From positions 1-58,693 of the forward strand of contig CANRHU010000011.1 in the NCBI GenBank assembly GCA_947630485.1: DNA of 58,693 bases, written 5' to 3'. The notes below the pieces were generated by a model. It had not been told where the DNA came from. It did not search any database and saw only the letters and a list, made by a program, of their open reading frames with translations. Positions 34,666 through 42,409 of this stretch are shown piece after piece. Made by a program: the position numbers and the translations under genes. How positions within the stretch are numbered: the first letter of the stretch is position 1; every line of letters starts with the position of its first letter. The DNA is from an uncultured Lachnospiraceae bacterium (lineage in GTDB: Bacteria > Bacillota > Clostridia > Lachnospirales > Lachnospiraceae).

Positions 34666-34739
34666 ATCCTTCTTGGCTTAACAGCGGTACGCTTCAGGAT
34701 TGGAATGTGAATTTTCGGATCGGTACCGTTCAGACCAGG

Positions 34740-36005
34740 CTACAGGTGTCCTTCGGCCCCCGCGTATACATCCCGGGCCTCTTTTTCGGGCACCAGGGAA
34801 TCGTCAAAATGAACCGCCACATTCTGCCGCGAGAGCGTCTCCTGAAGTTTTTTTACGTCGATTCCGGCGATATCCGAATGGTCGTCGATCGCGATCGCGC
34901 AGGCGGTTCCGGCTGCCTGACCGGTGAGAATGGCCGGCGGTATGACCCGCAGCACGTCCCACGCGTAGCCTTCGCCTGACGCACACCGTCCCGCCGTGAT
35001 CAGATTGGGAAATCCGGTTCTTACCAGGGTACGATACGGCACCTCATAGAGATAGTCCCTCCGGTCAAAATCGCAGATTGCCGCAATGGAATCCTCGAAA
35101 TGTCTGTAGGCGTCTTCCGCCCGGAGCGTGTAGTCGCCGTCGATACGGCGCGTCGTTCGAAACTGCGGCATCGCCGGAAGCGCAAGCACGGTTCTTTTAA
35201 AACGGTCTCCCCCGTTGTTCCTGAGGTTTTCCAGACATTCCAGATGATTCTCGATCACATATTCCGTAACGTCTCTCGCCGTTGTTCCTGCTCTGGCGGG
35301 CTTGCCTTCCGGCTGGCCCGCGCCGTACAAAGAGGCGCGGCCGCCGGTATACATACACCCATACAGCAGGGATATATCCTGCTTTTCGACCGCTTTGCGG
35401 CAGGTTTCCAGATTGGCGGAAAACGGAAGATAGGTATGGTAATTCTGTCCCTGCACGGTGGGAACCTCCGCGCGGAAAAGAACGTCGGCGTCGCCGGTCG
35501 TGTCGATAACCATCTTCGCATGATAAATCTCGCAGCCGGTTTTATTTTCTACAATCACCCCCTGGCAGAGACGCCCCTCCATAATGGGCGCCGTGATCAG
35601 CGTATCGTACAGGATATCAACGCCTTCCTTTCGGGCGAATTCCGTCAGCGCCATCGTGAAAATCGGGGCGGAAAACCTGGTCACATAGCGGGCTTTCTCT
35701 CCGTTTCGCGGTTCGCCTTCTTTCCAGGGGGCCGGAATGGTGTCGTATCCGTCCTTCACGGAAAGACGCAGAAGCTCCTCCGCCATCCCCTTGATGATCT
35801 GAACGCCCCTTCCATTGCACAGCGGTACGAACAGATTGATCAGGCCGTTGGTGGCAAGTCCGCCAAGGCCGATTGTCTTTTCAATGAGAAGAACCTTCTT
35901 CCCCATGCGGCTTGCGCAGACCGCGGCCGATACGCCGGCCACCCCTCCGCCCGCGACGATAATGTCATAATCCGCGGCGACCGCCGCTTCTCTGATGATC
36001 TGCAT
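34740..36005 (-). CDS. FAD-dependent oxidoreductase (pfam12831 type)
   Basis: A 421-residue flavoprotein. The dinucleotide fold is at the N-terminus (DYDIIVAGGGVAGVSAAVC, then LLIEKTIGLGGLATNG). A second family motif is VIDTTGDADVLFRA near residue 165, and a C-terminal ITAGRCASGEGYAWD segment follows. AGGAGG precedes the ATG. This family often occurs in carbohydrate loci, but the substrates are mostly unknown. It lies 54 bases downstream of two sugar ABC permease genes, so it probably oxidises the imported compound or a derivative. Confidence 0.85.
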   Translation of the reverse strand: MQIIREAAVAADYDIIVAGGGVAGVSAAVCASRMGKKVLLIEKTIGLGGLATNGLINLFVPLCNGRGVQIIKGMAEELLRLSVKDGYDTIPAPWKEGEPRNGEKARYVTRFSAPIFTMALTEFARKEGVDILYDTLITAPIMEGRLCQGVIVENKTGCEIYHAKMVIDTTGDADVLFRAEVPTVQGQNYHTYLPFSANLETCRKAVEKQDISLLYGCMYTGGRASLYGAGQPEGKPARAGTTARDVTEYVIENHLECLENLRNNGGDRFKRTVLALPAMPQFRTTRRIDGDYTLRAEDAYRHFEDSIAAICDFDRRDYLYEVPYRTLVRTGFPNLITAGRCASGEGYAWDVLRVIPPAILTGQAAGTACAIAIDDHSDIAGIDVKKLQETLSRQNVAVHFDDSLVPEKEARDVYAGAEGHL

Positions 36006-36059
36006 AGTTACCTCCTGATCAATCCGGTAACAGAGAAGAATCCTTCCCGCCCGGCATCC

Positions 36060-36965
36060 TTATCCTTTGACAGCGCCGATCATGACGCCCTTTACGAAAT
36101 ATTTCTGCACAAACGGATAGATGCACATAAGAGGCAGGGTGGAAACCACGATGAGCGTGTATTTAAGGGTATCGGCCATGTTCTGCGCCGCCTGCACCAG
36201 TTCCGGATCCGTAAAACCGCTGGAATCGATCTGGGTATTGATGAGAATCTCGCGCAGAAACAGCTGAAGCGGATACAGATTCCTCTTATTCAAATAGAGG
36301 AACGGGGTAAAATAGCTGTTCCAGTGTCCCACGGCGTAGTACATCGCAATAACGGCGATAATAGGCTTGGAGAGCGGCAGGACAAATTTCCAGAAATACT
36401 GGAAATAGCTGCAGCCGTCCACTCTGGCCGAGTCTTCCAGTTCCGCCGGAATGGAAGACTCGATGTTGGTACGCGTGACCATCACGTTGTAGACGCTCAT
36501 AGCGCCCGGAAGAAGCACGGCCCAGACGGTATTTAAAAGCTTGAGGCTGCTTATGAGGAGATAATTCGCGATCATACCGCCTCCGAAAAGCATGGTGAAC
36601 AGGAACATCCGGTTGAAAAAATGCCTGCCGGAGAAGGTTTTCACAGACAGCGGATAGGCGCACAGCAGCGTCATTATAACATTGATGAACGTCCCGACGG
36701 TGGTGTAAAAGATGGTGTTGCGGTAGCCGATCCACACGTCCCGGTACTTGAGCGCCAGTTTAAAGTTTTCCAGCGTAAAATCCACCGGCCACAGCAGCAC
36801 CCGTCCGCCGCCGACATTCTTCGGCGAGGAAAAGGCGCAGGCGACAACGTTGAGCATTGGAAGCAGGACGACAAGGGTGAGAAGGCACACAATGACGATG
36901 GAAGCCGTGTTAAAGATTCTGTCGTCCCACGACTTGCGGATCATGGCGCCATGATTTTTTTTCAT
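36060..36965 (-). CDS. Carbohydrate ABC transporter permease (LplC/YtcP type)
   Basis: A 301-residue membrane protein with about six helices and the conserved permease loop ELEDSARVDGCSYFQYFWKF, which contacts the ATPase. The C-terminal half has the usual FVQKYFVKGVMIGAVKG ending of this subfamily. It follows the other permease after 13 bases, so both are from one transcript. No ATPase gene is present; a shared MsmX-like ATPase elsewhere is presumed. Confidence 0.92.
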   Translation of the reverse strand: MKKNHGAMIRKSWDDRIFNTASIVIVCLLTLVVLLPMLNVVACAFSSPKNVGGGRVLLWPVDFTLENFKLALKYRDVWIGYRNTIFYTTVGTFINVIMTLLCAYPLSVKTFSGRHFFNRMFLFTMLFGGGMIANYLLISSLKLLNTVWAVLLPGAMSVYNVMVTRTNIESSIPAELEDSARVDGCSYFQYFWKFVLPLSKPIIAVIAMYYAVGHWNSYFTPFLYLNKRNLYPLQLFLREILINTQIDSSGFTDPELVQAAQNMADTLKYTLIVVSTLPLMCIYPFVQKYFVKGVMIGAVKG

Positions 36966-36978
36966 AATGTCACGCTCC

Positions 36979-37971
36979 TTACCAGAGGCTGGTGTCCGAA
37001 AGGCGTCTGGCCATCCGGTTCGCCAAAGTGATGAGAATGAGGTTTATTACGGAGTTAAAAAGTCCGACCGCCATGGCGTAGGAGTAGTCGGGCTTCATCT
37101 GCGCCGCGAGTCCAACCTGATAAACATAAGTCGAGATCACCTCGGAATACTCCCTGTTGAGGCTGTTCTGCAGCAGCAGCACCTTTTCAAAGCCTACGCT
37201 CAGCAGATGCCCGACCCTCATGATACCCAGAGTGACAACGGTCGGCGCGATATGCGGAAAATCCACATGGAGGACGCGCTGGAAACGGGAAGCGCCATCC
37301 AGCTGGGCCGCCTCATGAAGCTCATAGTCTACGCCCGAGAGGGTCGCGATGTAAATGATAGCGCTCCAGCCGAAATTCTGCCAGACGCCGCTCCACACGT
37401 AGATATGCCGGAAAGCGGCGGGTTTGCCGAACAGGTCGGAGGGGTATGTTCCGGTGACGGATTCATAGAGAATACCGTATAATCCAACGCGGGAATTCAG
37501 AAACTGCATCACCATACTGACCAGGACCACAACAGAAATAAAGTGGGGCAGCGTAACGATAGACTGGGTGATTTTTTTGAACCGCGGCAGTTCTATGCAG
37601 TGAAAGATCAGCGCAAAGGCAATGGGAATCGTCATACCGACGGCGAAACTGTAAAGCGATAATATCAGGGTATTCTTCAAAACTCTCGTAAACTGGTAAG
37701 ACTTGAAAAAACGGATGAAATTGTCGAACCACACCCATTTGCTGCCGAAAATTCCATCCGCGGCACGGTAATTCCGAAAAGCCAGCTGGATGCCTCCCAT
37801 CGGCAGATAACAGAAGATGAGGATATATAAGGCCGGAAGCAGTATCAGCACATAAAGCTGCCAGTCACGCCGCAGAGCGAACCGCAGCCGTTCGGCGGCC
37901 GGCCGTTTTTGTATTTGTCCCCGTGCCCCTTCCGCTTCGGGAGACGGGGAGTTATTTTTTAACCATTGCAT
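36979..37971 (-). CDS. Carbohydrate ABC transporter permease (LplB/YteP type)
   Basis: A 330-residue membrane protein. After a charged 35-residue cytoplasmic N-terminus come about six helices starting LYVLILLPALYILIFCYLPM. The EAA-like loop is ELHEAAQLDGASRFQRVLHV. The ending (NRMARRLSDTSLW) is typical. It pairs with the downstream permease and the upstream lipoprotein to import an oligosaccharide or related solute. Confidence 0.92.
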   Translation of the reverse strand: MQWLKNNSPSPEAEGARGQIQKRPAAERLRFALRRDWQLYVLILLPALYILIFCYLPMGGIQLAFRNYRAADGIFGSKWVWFDNFIRFFKSYQFTRVLKNTLILSLYSFAVGMTIPIAFALIFHCIELPRFKKITQSIVTLPHFISVVVLVSMVMQFLNSRVGLYGILYESVTGTYPSDLFGKPAAFRHIYVWSGVWQNFGWSAIIYIATLSGVDYELHEAAQLDGASRFQRVLHVDFPHIAPTVVTLGIMRVGHLLSVGFEKVLLLQNSLNREYSEVISTYVYQVGLAAQMKPDYSYAMAVGLFNSVINLILITLANRMARRLSDTSLW

Positions 37972-38016
37972 TTTGTGGCTCCTTTCTAAAGCGGAGTATC
38001 TGTTGGCGTTCTCTGC

Positions 38017-38054
38017 CGTCCGTCCTGCGCTCTCTGACCGGCGCAGGACGGACG
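38017..38054 (-). promoter_or_regulatory. Intercistronic hairpin between binding-protein and permease genes
   Basis: A perfect 14-bp stem (CGTCCGTCCTGCGC with GCGCAGGACGGACG) and a 10-base loop, without a T run. Such hairpins usually stabilise the upstream mRNA so the binding protein is made in excess over the permeases. Confidence 0.65.
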
Positions 38055-38090
38055 CGCACGCCCTCTAAGGGATGTTTTGTTTTCCGGATA

Positions 38091-39827
38091 TTATTCGTAG
38101 ACGCGGCTGTAGGCGGACTGAACCGTCTCCAGATATTCATCAAGACCGATCTTTGTGAGTTCTTTCTGGAAAGCGTCCCAGTCGCTCTCCAGGTTTTTGG
38201 AGCCGGCAAAAACGGCAGAGCTGTACTCGTTGACATAGTTGGTCAGGGTTCCCTGCAGTTCGCTGATCACGGTTGTCTCTTCATCATTATAGACCAGATT
38301 GGACGGGATGACCTCTGCCGGAGCATAGCCGCCTGTCTGATACTCTACGATGGCCCGGTTGATATTTTGTTTGACAATATCGGCGGATCCGATCGCCAGG
38401 CCTTTTCCATTGGAAATTCCGTACTGGCGGACATAGATGCCGTACTGCAGCCAGCAGGCGTCTGTGGGATCCGTGCCGCCCCAGAAGCTGTTGTCGTCGT
38501 ATGCGACAATATACAGATCGTAGCCGTCCATCGGAGATTCCCATTTCTGTTCCACGTCGGGCACATCCACCGCATAGTCCCAGTTTACACCCTGCAGGCC
38601 CCAGCGCTGGCTGATGCCGATGTATTCACAGCTCATCAGATCGCCGAGCTTGAAGGCCGCCTCCGGATTTTTGCAGTTGGCCGTTATGATCATGCTGTTC
38701 CTGGCGCTGCTCGGATTAAACGAAGCGTACTGTACCCCATTCGGCCCGGTCAGCGGTTTGATGGTCACATATCCCTCCCGGGCGTCCATATTCGTGACCG
38801 TTTCCGGGGTGGCGCCCGCAAACATAAATAATGAGACATCTTCCGTATTTGCAACGGCCTTGAACTGCTCCTCATTCATGGTCAGGGTTTCCGAAAGAAT
38901 AAGGCCTTCCTCAAAAAGGCTGCGGATGTACGCCAGCCCAGCCTTCCATTCATCCGTGGTATAGGCCGCGCCCACAACGCCGTCGGTAACGGTTCTGTAA
39001 TATTTGTCCCCTGAATAGACGAAGGCGTTCATGAGCATCTCAAACCAGTTGTTCCCGCTGCTGCTAAGCGCGACGCCCGCGAGGGGAATCTCGTCCTTCT
39101 TGCCGTTGCCGTTTAAGTCGGTGGCGGCGACTTTCTCCAGCAGGTTCTTCAATTCTTCCGTGGTGGTGGGAACGTCTTCTCCCAGGGCGTCCAGCCAGGG
39201 TTTATATAAATGAATTTTTGTGCCATACTCGTTTCCGGAACTCTGATTGTAGCTTCCGACCGCGTACAGATTGCCGTCGGGCATGACGAGCTGCTGGGTG
39301 TAATCAACGCCGGTGCGCTGAATAGCTTCATTGATATTGGAGGCAAGCTGGGGATCTTGATAGTATTCGGTCAGAGGAATGATGGAACCCGCCGCCGCCC
39401 ATTCCATAAGAAAGGATGAAGCGAAGCTTCCGCCGTCCCTGTGCATGATGATATCAGGAAGATCTTCGATATCGCCGGCTGTCAGCGCCAGATTTACCTT
39501 CGTTTCATAGTCGGCGCTGGGAATTGCGGTAAACTGCAGATCGAAATTGCCCTGCTCCTCAAGCCATTCCGTCATTTTATTATTATTGTAGTCCACACGC
39601 AGTTTGTCCGGAATCCATATGGTCAGGGTCGTTGGTTCGCCGCTGCCGCCGTCTGTGTCCGCGGTGCTGCCTGACGGGGCGGCGATACTGCTGTCTGCCG
39701 AACCGGCGCTGCCAGAATCGCTTTCCGCGCTGCCGCTTCCGCTGTTGGCGCATCCTGTCGCCGCCGCAAGCAGCATCAGAACGCTCAGAAAAAGAGCCGT
39801 TGCTTTTTTCATATGTTTCATTTTCAT
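38091..39827 (-). CDS. Extracellular solute-binding lipoprotein of a carbohydrate ABC transporter
   Basis: A 578-residue lipoprotein. The signal sequence ends in the lipobox LAAATGC (Cys at about 26), followed by a Ser/Gly/Asp-rich linker. The mature domain (TLTIWIPDK onward) resembles the large LplA/YtcQ binding proteins for plant or mucosal glycans. GNGKKDEIPL resembles the calcium loop common in this subfamily. A GGGAAGG ribosome site fits the ATG at 39827 or the one six bases later. First gene of the operon; a divergent AraC-type membrane regulator lies upstream. Confidence 0.9.
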   Translation of the reverse strand: MKMKHMKKATALFLSVLMLLAAATGCANSGSGSAESDSGSAGSADSSIAAPSGSTADTDGGSGEPTTLTIWIPDKLRVDYNNNKMTEWLEEQGNFDLQFTAIPSADYETKVNLALTAGDIEDLPDIIMHRDGGSFASSFLMEWAAAGSIIPLTEYYQDPQLASNINEAIQRTGVDYTQQLVMPDGNLYAVGSYNQSSGNEYGTKIHLYKPWLDALGEDVPTTTEELKNLLEKVAATDLNGNGKKDEIPLAGVALSSSGNNWFEMLMNAFVYSGDKYYRTVTDGVVGAAYTTDEWKAGLAYIRSLFEEGLILSETLTMNEEQFKAVANTEDVSLFMFAGATPETVTNMDAREGYVTIKPLTGPNGVQYASFNPSSARNSMIITANCKNPEAAFKLGDLMSCEYIGISQRWGLQGVNWDYAVDVPDVEQKWESPMDGYDLYIVAYDDNSFWGGTDPTDACWLQYGIYVRQYGISNGKGLAIGSADIVKQNINRAIVEYQTGGYAPAEVIPSNLVYNDEETTVISELQGTLTNYVNEYSSAVFAGSKNLESDWDAFQKELTKIGLDEYLETVQSAYSRVYE

Positions 39828-39860
39828 ACCTTCCCTTTCATTTTTGTAATTTGTCTGCAT

Positions 39861-40132
39861 GTTTCCCCTTGTTCCGGAACGGGACCGGGCTTTCGCCTCG
39901 GCAAGATTATTTTATCATCCATTCTGAGAGTTAGGAAAGCGCCAATACGGAAATCCGACGTGAAAAATGATAAACGCGGAGACGCTTTCTAAATTTCCAC
40001 ATTTTCTGTTTTTCCAAAAACAGCGCTGTAATATGGAAAAAATATTCAAAAAGTGCAAGGCGATTTTGTGCACTATTCACAACTTTTTATGAAATGTCTC
40101 TATCAGCCATGGGCAGCGTAAAAGAAGCATTA
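39861..40132. other. Divergent control region of the sugar ABC operon
   Basis: An AT-rich spacer between the divergent lipoprotein and regulator genes. The plus-strand promoter lies at 40133-40161; no confident promoter for the minus operon was picked out. It probably holds the AraC binding sites. Confidence 0.35.
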
Positions 40133-40161
40133 TTGAAACCTGCCGGATTTTTTGTTATAAT
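40133..40161 (+). promoter_or_regulatory. Sigma-A promoter of the AraC/YesN-type regulator
   Basis: TTGAAA (40133-40138), 17-bp spacer, TATAAT (40156-40161), about 40 bases ahead of the start codon. Confidence 0.7.
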
Positions 40162-40202
40162 GTATCAAACGAGAATGATGCAGATTATGGGGGGGATTGT
40201 TC

Positions 40203-42323
40203 TTGGCCAGCAGACATTCGGCTATTTATCAGGAGATCTATCAGAAAAGGTTTTGGAGCGTAGCGAAGCTCTGCCTGATCTTTACGCTGCTATGCAGTCT
40301 GTTTTGTGTCCCATGCTATGCCTATATGTACCGGCTCAACAAGGAAGCCGCCATAGAACAGTACCGCCTCAATCTTGAGAAGAATATGAAACAGCTGGAT
40401 TCCTCAATCAGCACAGTGGGCAGCGCAAAGGATATTCTGACCAGCACGCAGACCGGATGGTCAGGGAATCTGACAAGGCAGCAGATTGATAATCTAAAGC
40501 TTATGAACGCGAAGAGGTTTCTGTTCTCTTATTTCAGGTCTTACGATTTTATCCAGAATGCGGGGGTCTCGTTCGATGGGGAGCCCGGTTTTGATCGATA
40601 TTACCTTTTTTACAACAGACCTCCCCTGGAGTACGGGAATTTCCTGCGCTGCAACGACGAGGACTACTGGTCGGACTTTTCCGGAGAGATGAATGTGCTT
40701 CCTTCCGCGTCCTTCTGGTCGGATGCCCTGAAGGACTATGAGGCAGTCACCCTGATATACCGTCTTTCGAAACTGAACGGCTCCTATCTGTTCGTTCACT
40801 ATGCGACAGACGGCCTGCTGTCTCTTTTTGCCGACGAGGATACGCTCTCCTTTTGCAGACTCACTGTTTGGTGCGGCGATACGCCCGTCGCTGTCGGCGG
40901 CGCGGAGCCGCAGGGAGCTTTTGAGCGTCTGTCGGTAAGCAGCAACAGCCTGCTGCCCGTAAGGGTCGAACTGGAGCTGCCAGGATGGTACCTTGTCAGA
41001 AATCTGAGGCCTCTGCAGTATCTGACCGCTTTTTTCCTGTGTTTTCTGATTGCCGTTAGTCTCGTGTGCTTGTTCTTTTTCGCTTTTATTGCCGATAAAC
41101 CCTATCGGCATCTGGTCGGGGAATTGTTTGACGCGGGTTATGTCCGGGAAGATCCGAAGGAAACGGATACGGGGGAGTTTCTTGTCAGCGCGGTCAGGCA
41201 GCTGGGATCGAAGCTTACGGATTACCGCCAGGTCATCGATACCCAGCGGGAGAACGTCCGCAATCAGATCCTGGAACGGGCGCTTTACCATGGCCTGTAT
41301 TCTGAGGAGGCACGTGCTATGTTTGCCAGATTCCTGCCGGAATTCCCTTCCCGGTGGCGGCTTGCGCTGGTTCAGTTTATTCCGGATTCCAGATCCATCG
41401 AACCGGACGCCATCCGGACGGTTCTCTTCGAATATTTCCGGCAGCTGTCCGATGGAATTTATCTGTTTCCGTTCGATTCAGACGCGGTTCTGGCGATTTT
41501 TCCGGAAAACAGCGGTCTGAATGTACAGCAGGAACTCGAACGCCTCTGCGACAGCTATGGAAAGCAATATTCTATTTCCATGGGCTATATACTCGGGGAT
41601 ATCTGTGACTCGCCTGCGATGCTGGCGGGCGCCTTCCAGCAGATTGAGCACGGCGTTATAACAAGTCATGCGGGCGCGGCGGCCGCCCGAAACCGTAATC
41701 CGGTGATCGGCATGCACCAGCTATGGACCATTTACTACGCGCTCCAGACCGGCGATGAGAAGACCGCGCTTTCTGCCCTGCAGAGCGCAGCCGCCCCGAT
41801 TCTGGAGAAGCAGGACAGCGTAGGCGCAAAATACTCCTGCCGCGCGTTAAATTATTTCCTGCTTCAAATCAAGCTGGAAAACAGAGTCCTTGATGATATT
41901 CATATCCCCGTTTTCAACAGTAAAAATTTCCAGTACCTTTTTAGGACGGAATTCCCGGCCTGTTTTCGGGAAATCTGCGAACATATCAATCTTGAGAGAG
42001 CCAGCGAAGCGAAGAAGGGGAATAACGAACTGGTTGATTTCATCAACAGCCACTACAATGATCCGCAGCTGGATATCACGATGGTAACGGATCACTTTGG
42101 CATTTCTGCGCCTACCTTGCAGAAACGTATGAACGCCTTCGCAGGTAAAACCTTCTCTGCCTATGTAGAAGAACTGCGGATGAATAAAGCGCGCCAGGCG
42201 CTGCAGGATTCCGATATGTCCGTTCAGGAGATCGCTGAACTTGTAGGCTACGCGAATACGAATTCCTTCTATAAGGCTTACCGGCGATGCTTCGGGGAAT
42301 CTCCGCGCGCCCTGCGTTCATAG
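40203..42323 (+). CDS. Membrane-bound AraC family regulator with extracytoplasmic sensor
   Basis: A protein of about 706 residues. It has an N-terminal membrane helix (LCLIFTLLCSLFCVPCYAYM), an extracytoplasmic sensor of ~240 residues and a second helix (YLTAFFLCFLIAVSLVCLFFFAFI). A cytoplasmic linker domain follows, then a C-terminal AraC DNA-binding domain (about 610-705; LDITMVTDHFGISAPTLQKR and VQEIAELVGYANTNSFYKAY). This one-protein sensor-regulator architecture is typical beside LplABC-type sugar operons and implies direct sensing of an outside ligand. The start is TTG at 40203 or 40197, after a GGGGGG ribosome site; which one is used is uncertain. Confidence 0.87.
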   Translation: MASRHSAIYQEIYQKRFWSVAKLCLIFTLLCSLFCVPCYAYMYRLNKEAAIEQYRLNLEKNMKQLDSSISTVGSAKDILTSTQTGWSGNLTRQQIDNLKLMNAKRFLFSYFRSYDFIQNAGVSFDGEPGFDRYYLFYNRPPLEYGNFLRCNDEDYWSDFSGEMNVLPSASFWSDALKDYEAVTLIYRLSKLNGSYLFVHYATDGLLSLFADEDTLSFCRLTVWCGDTPVAVGGAEPQGAFERLSVSSNSLLPVRVELELPGWYLVRNLRPLQYLTAFFLCFLIAVSLVCLFFFAFIADKPYRHLVGELFDAGYVREDPKETDTGEFLVSAVRQLGSKLTDYRQVIDTQRENVRNQILERALYHGLYSEEARAMFARFLPEFPSRWRLALVQFIPDSRSIEPDAIRTVLFEYFRQLSDGIYLFPFDSDAVLAIFPENSGLNVQQELERLCDSYGKQYSISMGYILGDICDSPAMLAGAFQQIEHGVITSHAGAAAARNRNPVIGMHQLWTIYYALQTGDEKTALSALQSAAAPILEKQDSVGAKYSCRALNYFLLQIKLENRVLDDIHIPVFNSKNFQYLFRTEFPACFREICEHINLERASEAKKGNNELVDFINSHYNDPQLDITMVTDHFGISAPTLQKRMNAFAGKTFSAYVEELRMNKARQALQDSDMSVQEIAELVGYANTNSFYKAYRRCFGESPRALRS

Positions 42324-42356
42324 GGACGCGGCAGAAGCAGAGTATCCGTCAAAAAG

Positions 42357-42384
42357 GGCCGGGAACCTGTTTCCAGATTCCCGG
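42357..42384 (-). terminator. Terminator between convergent regulator and GH31 genes
   Basis: CCGGGAA..CTG pairs with CAG..TTCCCGG. On the minus strand it is followed by TTTTT, so it chiefly serves the GH31 gene but may act both ways. Confidence 0.75.
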
Positions 42385-42409
42385 TCCTGCGCGCCGTCGT
42401 CGTCCGGCG

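Noticed and set aside
35100-36536. 478-codon plus-strand frame across the FAD oxidoreductase and permease
   Set aside because: Spans two real minus-strand genes and their junction; no start signals.
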